From assembly GCA_947479645.1 (NCBI GenBank), contig CANKAJ010000026.1:1-43322 (forward strand): a DNA stretch of 43,322 nucleotides, read 5' to 3'. A program made the position numbers and the translations under genes. The notes under the pieces were generated by a model. It saw only the letters and a program-made list of their open reading frames with translations. It had not been told where the DNA came from and searched no databases. Below, piece by piece: positions 1 through 7,026 of this stretch. Each line of letters opens with the position of its first letter. Within the stretch, counting starts at the first letter, position 1. Source of the stretch: Betaproteobacteria bacterium (GTDB lineage: Bacteria; Pseudomonadota; Gammaproteobacteria; Burkholderiales; SG8-39).

Positions 1-108
1 ACGATGGATCGCACCGAGGAGCAGGTTGAGAAGCAGATTGAGTTGCTACGATGCCTCAGGCGAGGGATAGACGAGTCAATTCTGACACCCAAAATTGTCC
101 AAAAATAG
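1..108 (+). CDS. C-terminal tail of an unidentified protein (partial)
   Basis: An open frame runs in from the left edge and stops at TAG 106-108, giving 35 hydrophilic residues rich in Glu, Arg, Lys and Leu that look like the end of a helical or coiled-coil region. The stretch QIELLR, followed by a basic helix and a TPKIV-like end, loosely resembles the C-terminal helix of type I restriction specificity (HsdS) subunits. This is a weak impression from memory. It could also be a chance frame. The 100 bases after it are strikingly AT-rich, unlike the rest of the window. Confidence 0.3.
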   Translation, partial: TMDRTEEQVEKQIELLRCLRRGIDESILTPKIVQK

Positions 109-180
109 ACGGAGCCTCATTCTGGGTTTCGTGCCTGGCCCAACCGAATTACAGATTAAATAATATAATAATTAAGATTA

Positions 181-206
181 AAATACCTATGGATAATAAG
201 GTATTT
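181..206 (-). terminator. AT-rich hairpin downstream of gltL
   Basis: AAATACCT (181-188) and AGGTATTT (199-206) form an 8-bp stem with a 10-nt loop, 19 nt past the gltL stop codon when read on the minus strand. A T-rich stretch follows on that strand. The stem has only two G:C pairs per arm, so it would be a weak intrinsic terminator. It lies inside an AT-rich stretch (about 125-235) where such palindromes can arise by chance. Confidence 0.3.
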
Positions 207-224
207 CATGAATTTGATAATTAT

Positions 225-953
225 CTAGTGCTGCAGTATCTTCGACAGGAACAACTGCGCGCGCTCCGAACGCGGCTGCCCGAAGAAATCATCCTTGGCG
301 GCATCCTCGACGATCTCGCCGCGGTCCATGAAGATGACGCGATTGGCCACCTTGCGGGCAAAGCCCATCTCGTGGGTGACGCACATCATGGTCATGCCTT
401 CCTGCGCGAGTGCCACCATGACGTCCAGCACCTCGTTGATCATTTCCGGGTCCAGTGCCGAAGTTGGTTCGTCGAACAGCATGCACATCGGGTCCATCGC
501 CAGTGCGCGCGCGATGGCCACGCGCTGCTGCTGGCCGCCGGAGAGCTGACCGGGAAATTTTTCCGCCTGCGTTTTCAAGCCGACGCGGTCGAGCAGTTTC
601 ATGCCCTTATCGACGGATTCATCCTTGCCGCGGCCCATCACGCGTATCTGCGCGAGGGTGAGGTTTTCCATGATGGACAGGTGCGGGAACAGTTCGAAGT
701 TCTGGAACACCATGCCCACGCGCGAGCGCAATTTGGGCAGATCGGTGTTCGGGTCGCCCACCGACAGCCCATCGATCCAGACCTCGCCCTTCTCGAAAGG
801 TTCCAGTGCATTCACGCACTTGATCAGCGTTGATTTGCCGGAGCCGGACGGGCCGCACACGACCACGACTTCACCCTTCTTGACGTGGGTGGTGCAGTTG
901 GTGAGGACCTGGAAAGCTCCATACCATTTGCTGATGTTCTTGATTTCGATCAT
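225..953 (-). CDS. gltL: Glutamate/aspartate ABC transporter ATP-binding protein
   Basis: Cytoplasmic ATPase of a polar amino acid ABC importer that drives uptake through the two permeases encoded upstream. The 242-residue length is normal for the GltL/GlnQ family. Visible motifs are the Walker A loop GPSGSGKST (residues 34-42), the signature LSGGQQQR, Walker B with FDEPTSALDP, and the switch histidine in VTHEMGF. It is the last gene of a minus-strand gltI-gltJ-gltK-gltL series, but 156 bases containing a REP-like inverted repeat separate it from gltK, so its expression may be tuned apart from the permeases. The family is certain. The substrate (glutamate/aspartate) is inferred from the GltI-like binding protein. 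Confidence 0.95.
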   Translation of the reverse strand: MIEIKNISKWYGAFQVLTNCTTHVKKGEVVVVCGPSGSGKSTLIKCVNALEPFEKGEVWIDGLSVGDPNTDLPKLRSRVGMVFQNFELFPHLSIMENLTLAQIRVMGRGKDESVDKGMKLLDRVGLKTQAEKFPGQLSGGQQQRVAIARALAMDPMCMLFDEPTSALDPEMINEVLDVMVALAQEGMTMMCVTHEMGFARKVANRVIFMDRGEIVEDAAKDDFFGQPRSERAQLFLSKILQH

Positions 954-988
954 GGGTAGAACCTCATTTTTGCCACTGCCAGAATAGT

Positions 989-1090
989 GTCATTCCGAGG
1001 CCATCCCCCAAGGGGACTTCCTTCGGGGCGTGGGCCGAGGAATCCGCTGTTTGCCGAATGAAACAGATTCCTCGCTGCGCTCGGAATGAC
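989..1090. repeat. REP/REPIN-like inverted repeat, copy 1
   Basis: The ends GTCATTCCGAG (989-999) and CTCGGAATGAC (1080-1090) are perfect 11-bp inverted repeats. A second nested inverted repeat lies inside: CGAGGAATCCGCTGTTT (1036-1052) against AAACAGATTCCTCG (1061-1074). The same design, with identical 11-bp ends and the same GAGGAATC/GATTC core, recurs at 21020-21094. Here it sits between gltK and gltL, within the presumed operon transcript, where it could fold into a large hairpin. The GTCATTCCGAG motif recalls short palindromic elements dispersed in many bacterial genomes. No transposase is present, so mobility would depend on an enzyme encoded elsewhere. Confidence 0.8.
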
Positions 1091-1109
1091 AACGTCGGTG
1101 TGTTCATTG

Positions 1110-1778
1110 TCAGCGAACAATCGCGATTCTTGCCTGCAGCCGTTTGACCAGCAGCGACAGGGAGAAACAGATGACGAAATAGACAACCGTGGCGAGCAGG
1201 AAGGCTTCCACCGGCCGGTTGAAATTGCGGCCCGCGGTGGTGAAGCCGCGCAGCAGATCATAGGCGCCGATGGCGTACACCAGCGAGGTATCCTGAAAAA
1301 GGATGATGGTCTGCGTCAGCAGGATGGGCAGCATGTTGCGAAAGGCTTGCGGCAGCACCACCAGGCGCATGGTCTGCCCGTAAGTGAGCCCCAGCGCGTA
1401 GCCGGCATACACCTGCCCGCGCGCCACTGACTGGATGCCGGCGCGCATGATCTCGGAATAATAGGCAGCCTCGAAGGCGGTAAAGGTGACGATGGCGGAC
1501 AACTCCGCGCCCATCGGCTTGCCGGTGAGGAACGGAATCAGCAGGAAGAACCACAGGATCACCATGACCAGTGGAATGGAGCGCATGGTGTTGACATACA
1601 GCGTGGCCGGCCACTGCAGCCACGGATGCGAGGACAGCCGCATCAGCGCCAGCAGGGTGCCGAAGACGATGCCGCCGACCATGGCGATCAGGGTCAGCTG
1701 CACGCTGAAGATAAAGCCCTTGAGCAGGTAATTGGAGACGAGTTCCAGGTTGAAGAACGACAGGTCGAGGCCGCTCAC
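1110..1778 (-). CDS. gltK: Glutamate/aspartate ABC transporter permease GltK
   Basis: Inner-membrane permease of 222 residues, normal for the HisM/GltK family. It has several hydrophobic helices and the cytoplasmic EAA loop (EAAYYSEIMRAGIQSV), which contacts the ATPase. Its start codon overlaps the gltJ stop by 4 bases (ATGA), so the two permeases are translationally coupled and probably form a heterodimer. The C-terminal helix ends in a basic segment (VKRLQAR). It is followed by 156 untranslated bases with a REP-like element before gltL. Amino-acid specificity is set by the binding protein and is not readable here. Confidence 0.93.
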   Translation of the reverse strand: MSGLDLSFFNLELVSNYLLKGFIFSVQLTLIAMVGGIVFGTLLALMRLSSHPWLQWPATLYVNTMRSIPLVMVILWFFLLIPFLTGKPMGAELSAIVTFTAFEAAYYSEIMRAGIQSVARGQVYAGYALGLTYGQTMRLVVLPQAFRNMLPILLTQTIILFQDTSLVYAIGAYDLLRGFTTAGRNFNRPVEAFLLATVVYFVICFSLSLLVKRLQARIAIVR

Positions 1779-2482
1779 TTGCCACCTCCGACATAGCCCG
1801 GCACGCGGACGCGCGTCTCGACATAGGCCAGCGCGCGATTGACCACCATGGTGCTGACGATGTACAGGCTGGTGACGGCCAGGTACACCTCAATGCCGCG
1901 CGAGGTTTCTTCCTGGGCCTGCATGGCGAACATGGTCAGCTCCGAGATGCTCACGGCGAAGGCCACCGAGGAGTTCTTGATGATGTTCATGGCTTCGGAG
2001 GTGAGCGGCGGCAGCACGATGCGAAAGGCCATGGGCAGCAGCACGAAGCGATAGGTCTGCGGCAGCGTCAGCCCCAACGCCAGTCCGGCATTGCGCTGTC
2101 CGCGCGACAGCGACTGAATGCCGGCGCGCACCTGCTCGGCCACGCGAGCCGAGGTGAAAAAGCCCAGTCCCAGCACCACCATGATGAAGCTGGGCACCTG
2201 TTGCAATGGCGGCACGAGAGTGGGCACGACGAAATACCACAGGAAGATTTGCACCAGCAGCGGGATATTGCGGAACAACTCCACCCAGGCATTGGCTGCA
2301 CCGGCCAACCAGCGGTTGGGCACGGTGCGCAGCGTGCCGATGATCGACCCAAACAGCAAGGCCACGACCCAGGCGCATCCGGCGACTGCCAGCGTCCAGC
2401 CCCAGGCGGATATCATCCAGTCAAGGTAGGTGGTTTCACCGTCGCCGATATCGCGCAGGAAGAATTGCCATTCCCAGTTCAT
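1775..2482 (-). CDS. gltJ: Glutamate/aspartate ABC transporter permease GltJ
   Basis: Inner-membrane permease of 235 residues with the N-terminal pattern of GltJ proteins (NWEWQFF, then a periplasmic segment before the first helix) and an EAA-type loop ending in RAGIQSLSRGQRNAGLALGL. It pairs with GltK, whose start overlaps its stop. It lies 100 bases downstream of gltI. That gap contains a strong terminator-like hairpin, so the permeases are probably expressed by partial read-through at a lower level than the binding protein. Confidence 0.93.
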   Translation of the reverse strand: MNWEWQFFLRDIGDGETTYLDWMISAWGWTLAVAGCAWVVALLFGSIIGTLRTVPNRWLAGAANAWVELFRNIPLLVQIFLWYFVVPTLVPPLQQVPSFIMVVLGLGFFTSARVAEQVRAGIQSLSRGQRNAGLALGLTLPQTYRFVLLPMAFRIVLPPLTSEAMNIIKNSSVAFAVSISELTMFAMQAQEETSRGIEVYLAVTSLYIVSTMVVNRALAYVETRVRVPGYVGGGK

Positions 2483-2522
2483 TGCCGTTCCATCACGAGT
2501 ATGAGTCGAATGCGCAGCCCAG

Positions 2523-2550
2523 AAAAAACGCGCCCAGGTGCGAGCGCGTT
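2523..2550 (-). terminator. Intrinsic terminator or attenuator after gltI
   Basis: Read on the minus strand, AACGCGC, a 10-nt loop and GCGCGTT form a GC-rich 7-bp stem followed directly by a run of T (2523-2528). It lies about 33 nt past the gltI stop and about 40 nt before the gltJ start. Such leaky terminators between a binding-protein gene and its permease genes are a known way to make binding protein in excess. No separate promoter for gltJ was obvious in the short gap. Confidence 0.7.
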
Positions 2551-2582
2551 CTTGAATGCGAAGATGGTGACGCGCCTGGCAA

Positions 2583-3500
2583 TTACTTGGTGGCGTAGGC
2601 TTCCATCGGCTTGTCGTTGGGATCCTTGATCAGACCCTTCAGCGTTGCTCCCATGGGCAGGTTGACGCTGGTGTTCTTGGGGGGGATCGGCGACAGGAAC
2701 CATTTGGTGTAGAGTTTGGTGAGGGCGCCAGACTCCATCATTTCGCGGATCGTGATGTCCACGACGCGTTTCATGCCGGGGTCGTCCTTGCGGAACATCA
2801 CGGCAATCGGCTCCACCGACAGCACTTCGCCGACGATCTTGTAGTCCTTGGGATTCTTTGCGTTGGCGATCAAGCCGGCCAGGATGTTGTCATCCATCAC
2901 GAAAGCGTCGGCGCGGCCCGACTCGACGAGCAGGAAGGAGTCGGCGTGGTCCTTGCCGAACAGTTCCTTGAAGTTGGCCTTGGCGGCGCGCTGGTGCTTG
3001 CGCAGCGTCTGCACCGAGGTCGTGCCGGTGGTGGTGGCCACGGTCTTGCCATTCAACTGCGCAATCGACGTAATGCCGGAACTGGCCTTGACCGCCATGC
3101 GCACTTCGGTCATGTAGGTGGTCAGGCCGAAGGACACGTCTTTCTGGCGCGTGGCGTTGTTGGTGGTGGAGCCGCACTCCAGGTCAACGGTGCCATTCTG
3201 CGTCAGCGGAATGCGGTTCTGTGAGGTGACCGGCGTGTATTTGACATTCAATTTCTTGCCAACGGTCTGGCTGATCTTGTCGATGATGGCCAGGCACAGG
3301 TCGACGTGGTAGCCGGCGAACTGGTTGTTGCCGGTGGTAAATGAAAGGGGTGAGGACGACTCGCGCACACCCATGATGATTTCACCCGAGTCCTGCGCCT
3401 TCTTTAGCGTGGTGGTCTGGGCAATCGCAGTCCCGGTCAAGGCGGCGGAAAGTGTCGCGCCCAAGGTGATGACTGCAGCAAAAGCGGAAATCAATTTCAT
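2583..3500 (-). CDS. gltI: Glutamate/aspartate periplasmic binding protein
   Basis: Periplasmic solute-binding protein of 305 residues that delivers amino acids to GltJK. The start at 3500 gives a classic signal peptide (MKLISAF, hydrophobic core, then TAIAQ) and is preceded by a GGGAGAAC ribosome site. The open frame extends upstream but without signal-peptide character. It shares long blocks with E. coli GltI as I recall it: RESSSPLSF, TSQNRIPL, NGTVDLECGSTTNN, ESGRADAFVMDD, RKDDPG and NPIPPKN-like SPIPPKN. These include ligand-binding segments of the glutamate/aspartate receptor, so the specificity call is reasonably strong. It is the first gene of the operon, behind a good sigma-70 promoter. 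Confidence 0.93.
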   Translation of the reverse strand: MKLISAFAAVITLGATLSAALTGTAIAQTTTLKKAQDSGEIIMGVRESSSPLSFTTGNNQFAGYHVDLCLAIIDKISQTVGKKLNVKYTPVTSQNRIPLTQNGTVDLECGSTTNNATRQKDVSFGLTTYMTEVRMAVKASSGITSIAQLNGKTVATTTGTTSVQTLRKHQRAAKANFKELFGKDHADSFLLVESGRADAFVMDDNILAGLIANAKNPKDYKIVGEVLSVEPIAVMFRKDDPGMKRVVDITIREMMESGALTKLYTKWFLSPIPPKNTSVNLPMGATLKGLIKDPNDKPMEAYATK

Positions 3501-3609
3501 AGGGTTCTCCCGGAAGAATGCATGCGCAAACACAATGACCAATGACAAGACAACGGGTGGGCCGCCTGTGACACGACTGCTATTGCTCAGGCCGGCAACA
3601 TTGAAAACC

Positions 3610-3638
3610 ATTCTACGCAGTACCGGGGGGCTTGTCCA
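3610..3638 (-). promoter_or_regulatory. Candidate sigma-70 promoter of the glt operon
   Basis: On the minus strand, TGGACA (3638-3633), a 17-bp spacer and TAGAAT (3615-3610) match the -35 and -10 consensus at 5 of 6 positions each. Transcription would begin near 3602, leaving a leader of about 100 nt before gltI. It lies in the 269-bp region shared with the divergent pyrophosphatase gene. This is a reading of consensus only. Confidence 0.5.
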
Positions 3639-3769
3639 AGCAGGTGCGGGTGAGGGTTGCCTGCATCCGGGCAGCAGGTATCTCCAACCGGCGGGAATGT
3701 ATTGCGACGCGCAACACGCTATGATGGTGACTGGAGGGCGTCTGGAACGAACACGACAGGTAATCGCTG

Positions 3770-4390
3770 ATGGAAGAATCGAATTTCTCGCAATGGCGGC
3801 CACATCCCTGGCACGGTCTGGAGATCGGGCGGGAGCCGCCTTTGTACGTCAATGCCTATGTCGAAATCACGCCCTTCGACCTGATCAAGTATGAAGTTGA
3901 CAAGGCCACCGGGTATCTCAGGGTGGACCGTCCGCAACGAACCTCGTCTCAACCGCCATCGCTGTATGGGTTCATTCCGCGCACCTATTGCGGCGCCGAG
4001 GTGGCCGCGCTGTGCCCGGGTGCTGAGCGGGGGGACGGTGACCCGCTCGACATCTGCATTCTCAGCGAGCGTCCGATTACCCGATCAGAAATCATCGTGC
4101 CGACGCGCGTGGTCGGGGGGTTGCAGTTGCTGGATCGCGGCGAGGCCGATGACAAGATCATCGGCGTGCTCGAAGGTGATTTCGTCTGGAGCGGGGTATC
4201 TGACATCGCCAGCCTGCCGCAGATCCTGGTGGAGCGGCTGCAGCATTATTTCTCGACCTACAAGCTGGTGCCGGGCGAGGAACCGCAGATCGCCGTGCAG
4301 AAAGTTTACGGAGTCTGGCAGGCAGGCCGTGTGATACAGGCGGCGATTTCCGATTACCGGTCGCTGGCGGCCTCTCATCCGCAGTCATGA
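3770..4390 (+). CDS. ppa: Inorganic pyrophosphatase (family I)
   Basis: Soluble enzyme that hydrolyses pyrophosphate to two phosphates and so pulls biosynthetic reactions forward. Family I signatures are present: [16 protein letters not shown] near residue 38, [10 protein letters not shown], the metal-binding DGDPLD motif with its three aspartates, and HYFSTYK, which matches the HFFEHYK region of E. coli Ppa. At 206 residues it is longer than the usual 175-180, with a longer N-terminal lead. The active-site blocks look intact. It is divergent from gltI and appears to be a single gene. It may be a second, divergent pyrophosphatase rather than the housekeeping copy; that cannot be judged from one window. 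Confidence 0.85.
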   Translation: MEESNFSQWRPHPWHGLEIGREPPLYVNAYVEITPFDLIKYEVDKATGYLRVDRPQRTSSQPPSLYGFIPRTYCGAEVAALCPGAERGDGDPLDICILSERPITRSEIIVPTRVVGGLQLLDRGEADDKIIGVLEGDFVWSGVSDIASLPQILVERLQHYFSTYKLVPGEEPQIAVQKVYGVWQAGRVIQAAISDYRSLAASHPQS

Positions 4391-4466
4391 CCTGCGGTTA
4401 GAATCAGCCCTGATCATGGTGATGGTTTTCCGACCCGGATGCCAAGTGCCGGATTGACGTTTATGA

Positions 4467-4487
4467 TTACGCGTTACGCATTACGGG
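4467..4487. repeat. Three tandem TTACGSR-type heptamers
   Basis: TTACGCG, TTACGCA and TTACGGG follow one another without gaps, 66 bases upstream of the next coding region and just after a TTGACG hexamer (4454-4459). Short tandem heptamers in a promoter region can be binding sites for a regulator that reads direct repeats. No matching -10 element is clear, so this may be chance. Confidence 0.35.
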
Positions 4488-4552
4488 CATTGCGGTCTTA
4501 TTCTCCCGATTTCAACGTATAGCCACACATTACCCAGAGAGAGGAACTGAAA

Positions 4553-5167
4553 ATGAATGTACCCAAGGACAAACTGATGCGCTGGATCACCCAGGGAGCC
4601 CTGGCGTTGCTGCTGATCGTTGGTGCGCTTGCCGTGACGCTGTTCATGAAGGTCGGCGACCTTGAGTCAGCCAACGCAGAGGCTCAGAAGGGCAATCAGG
4701 TTTCGGCGGTGGCGCTGAAGGGTGTGCAGGATGGCCTGGCTGCCGCCAAAGCCAAGCTGGCCGATCTGGAGAAGAGGCAACTGGAGGCTGACAATCTGAA
4801 GGCATTGCTGGTCAGCGTTGAGCCGCAAGTCACAACGGCGCTGGAGGCGGCTGGCAAATCCGGCAAGCCGGATGTGCGCGCTGCTGCGTTGACCGGACTG
4901 GGCGTGATTGGCCAGATCACGCGCGGTGCCAACAACGAAGCAGCCCTGGCGGTGCTGGATCGTGCCCTCGCGCTGGACAAGAATAGTTGCGTTGCCGGCC
5001 TCGCCACCAACCTGGGCGGCGCAAAGAAGGTCGAGGTGGCGGCTGAGTGCCAATCGTTGTTGCCGGCAACGGCAACGGCTGCAGCGCCTGCAGCAGGCGC
5101 CAAACCTGCTGCTCCTGCGCCCGCGCCGGAAGCGGCCAAGGCAGCGCCGGCGACCGACAAGAAGTAG
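4553..5167 (+). CDS. Membrane-anchored hypothetical protein with coiled coil and Ala/Pro tail
   Basis: Not recognised as a known family. The 204-residue protein has a short basic N-terminus, one hydrophobic helix at about residues 12-32 (GALALLLIVGALAVTLFM) and a predicted coiled coil at about 35-80 rich in Ala, Lys, Glu and Leu. A small helical region with two cysteines (near 144 and 165) follows, then a low-complexity Ala/Pro/Lys tail from about 170. This suggests an inner-membrane protein facing the periplasm, with a flexible tail of the kind that crosses or binds the cell wall. A GAGAGGAA ribosome site precedes the ATG. A perfect 11-bp hairpin follows the gene, so it is probably transcribed alone. 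Confidence 0.75.
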   Translation: MNVPKDKLMRWITQGALALLLIVGALAVTLFMKVGDLESANAEAQKGNQVSAVALKGVQDGLAAAKAKLADLEKRQLEADNLKALLVSVEPQVTTALEAAGKSGKPDVRAAALTGLGVIGQITRGANNEAALAVLDRALALDKNSCVAGLATNLGGAKKVEVAAECQSLLPATATAAAPAAGAKPAAPAPAPEAAKAAPATDKK

Positions 5168-5207
5168 GCTGGAGGCTGGTCGCAGACACTTACGGAACGC
5201 GAAATAG

Positions 5208-5240
5208 CCTGAAAAGCCGCGCCAGTCGTGGCTTTTCAGG
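5208..5240 (+). terminator. Perfect 11-bp stem-loop after the hypothetical gene
   Basis: CCTGAAAAGCC (5208-5218) and GGCTTTTCAGG (5230-5240) are perfect inverted repeats with an 11-nt loop, 40 nt after the stop codon. No T-run follows, so it may act as a weak or Rho-assisted terminator or as a 3' stabiliser. The next gene starts 52 bases downstream. Confidence 0.5.
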
Positions 5241-5292
5241 TGGTAATGGGTGAAACTACGTCACTACACGTATTCCTGAGGAGGACGCTTCC

Positions 5293-6276
5293 ATGAACAA
5301 ATCCGGTGTTGTGTATCGAACATTACGCGCTTCTACTTTGCTGGCAGGTTTAGCCATAGCCGCTCCGCTGCTGGCACAGCAGGACTACCCCAATAAGCCG
5401 ATACGTCTGCTTACGCCGGCTGCGCCTGGCGGCACGACTGATTTGCTGGCGCGTTTGTTTGGCGGAAAGCTGGGCGAAGTGCTCAAGCAGCAGGTACTGG
5501 TGGATAACCGCGCGACGGCATCCGGCGTCATGGCCGGGGAAATGACCGCGAATGCGGCCCCGGACGGTTACACCCTGTTCCTCGCCTATCATCAGCACAC
5601 CGTCAACGCGGCGCTCAATCCAAAGCTGCCCTACCATCCGGTGGACAGCTTTACGCCGATTACGCAACTCACCACTGCGGGTCTGCTGCTGGTGGTGCAC
5701 CCGTCCTCACCGGCCAAGAACCTGAAAGAATTTGTCGACTGGACTCGCACCGGCAAGGGGCCGCTCAATTTCGGATCGGCCGGCATCGGCAGCGGCGGCC
5801 ATCTCGCCGGAGAGCTTTACAACATGATGGCCGGTGTCAAGGCCGTGCATATTCCCTACAAGGGTACCGGACCGGCGATGACGGACCTGCTGGCCGGAGA
5901 GTATCAATACAATTTTGCCGGCATGCAGGGCGCTCAATCCCTGGTACGCGCCGGCAAGTTGCGCGCGATCGCGGTGACCACGCCAACGCGCATTGCCGCC
6001 TTGCCTGATTACCCCGCAGTGGCTGAAGTATTGCCCGGATTCGAGGTGGTCGGCTGGTATGGCGTGATCGGGCCGGCCAAGTTGTCTGCGCCCATCCTCA
6101 AGCGGCTGAATGATGCGTTAATGAGCATTCTGGCGCGGCCGGATATTCGGGAGCGCATTCTGGCCGATGGTTCCGAGCCGGCCGGCACCACGCCTGAAGA
6201 GTTCCGACGCTTTATGCAGGCCGATGTGGCCAAATGGGCCAAGCTGGTCAAGGAGAGCGGGGCCAAGCTGGATTGA
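5293..6276 (+). CDS. Bug/TctC-family periplasmic solute-binding protein (1 of 7)
   Basis: Periplasmic binding protein of the tripartite tricarboxylate transporter family, which captures carboxylates or related small organic molecules. The 327-residue length is typical. A signal peptide ends at about residue 29 (APLLAQQ). The mature part has the family hallmarks YPNKPIRLLTP, PGGTTDLLAR, NRATASG, AAPDGYTL and HIPYKGTGPAMTDLL. A strong GAGGAGG ribosome site lies about 8 nt before the ATG. No TctA or TctB gene is nearby, so it is an orphan receptor. It is convergent with the PEBP gene across a GC-rich hairpin. The ligand cannot be read from sequence. Confidence 0.92.
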   Translation: MNKSGVVYRTLRASTLLAGLAIAAPLLAQQDYPNKPIRLLTPAAPGGTTDLLARLFGGKLGEVLKQQVLVDNRATASGVMAGEMTANAAPDGYTLFLAYHQHTVNAALNPKLPYHPVDSFTPITQLTTAGLLLVVHPSSPAKNLKEFVDWTRTGKGPLNFGSAGIGSGGHLAGELYNMMAGVKAVHIPYKGTGPAMTDLLAGEYQYNFAGMQGAQSLVRAGKLRAIAVTTPTRIAALPDYPAVAEVLPGFEVVGWYGVIGPAKLSAPILKRLNDALMSILARPDIRERILADGSEPAGTTPEEFRRFMQADVAKWAKLVKESGAKLD

Positions 6277-6281
6277 ACTGA

Positions 6282-6304
6282 AGGGCCCGGGCAAGCCGGG
6301 CCCT
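6282..6304. terminator. GC-rich hairpin between convergent genes
   Basis: AGGGCCCGG (6282-6290) and CCGGGCCCT (6296-6304) form a perfect 9-bp stem with a 5-nt loop, 5 nt after the Bug stop codon and 23 nt from the end of the opposing PEBP gene. The position between convergent genes suggests a bidirectional terminator, although neither side has a clean T-run. Confidence 0.55.
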
Positions 6305-6327
6305 GAATGCTGCTTCTGTGGCGCAGG

Positions 6328-6915
6328 CTATTTCTTGCGTGCGAATTTCCCGGTCAGAGTTGCCCTGGCGATGGCATTGCCATTGACCATGTAACCGGCC
6401 AGCGAGGCGCTGGCACCGCTCACATCCAGCCGTTCGGTATTCAGCGCATACAGCGTGAAGTTGTAGTGGTGCGCCTTGTCGCCAACCGGCGGGCAAGGTC
6501 CGCCCCAGCCGGGGCCACCGAAATCCGTGTTCACCTGCACTGCGCCCGCCGGCAGATTTGATTCGTCGCTGCGACCGGCATCCTTGGCAAGACCACTGGC
6601 CGTCGCCGGAATGTTGATCATCAGCCAGTGCCACCAGCCGGCGCCTCCTGTTGGTGCATCAGGGTCGTGCACGAGCAGCGCGAAACTTTTTGTGCCCGCG
6701 GGAGCGCCGGACCATTTGAGTTCAGGTGAAACATTTTTTCCGGTGCAGCCGAATCCGCCGAACACTTGTTCCATCGAGATGGGTCCGTTCGCCTTGAAGT
6801 CGGGACTGCTCAGCCGAAAGCGGGCGGGTGTGGCGCGCTTCGATCTGGACGAGGCGGCTTTTTTCTTCGCGGGTTTGCCGCTGGTGGATTTGCGGCTGGG
6901 TTTGCGGGTGGCCAT
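6328..6915 (-). CDS. PEBP/YbhB-YbcL-family protein with basic N-terminal extension
   Basis: Phosphatidylethanolamine-binding-protein fold (Raf-kinase-inhibitor-like in annotation pipelines). The role of bacterial members is unclear. Two hallmark motifs are visible: DPDAPTGGAGWWHWLMINIP near the middle and GPCPPVGDKAHHYNFTLYAL. The core starts at about residue 33 and is preceded by a Lys/Arg/Ser/Ala-rich, histone-H1-like extension (KPAKKKAASSRSKR) that bacterial YbhB proteins normally lack. No signal peptide is seen, so it is cytoplasmic. It lies 111 bases downstream of a Ser/Thr kinase gene on the same strand. The extension could bind nucleic acid or be a phosphorylation target, but that is inference. 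Confidence 0.88.
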   Translation of the reverse strand: MATRKPSRKSTSGKPAKKKAASSRSKRATPARFRLSSPDFKANGPISMEQVFGGFGCTGKNVSPELKWSGAPAGTKSFALLVHDPDAPTGGAGWWHWLMINIPATASGLAKDAGRSDESNLPAGAVQVNTDFGGPGWGGPCPPVGDKAHHYNFTLYALNTERLDVSGASASLAGYMVNGNAIARATLTGKFARKK

Positions 6916-7026
6916 GCTGTTCTCCTTGCTGGGGTATTGGGACCGAAAAATTCTAGTGCCGGTGTAGCGTCGCGTCCATGTGGCGGTAATCCTGTATGGG
7001 ATTTTGCGTCGAACCCCACAAGCGTT

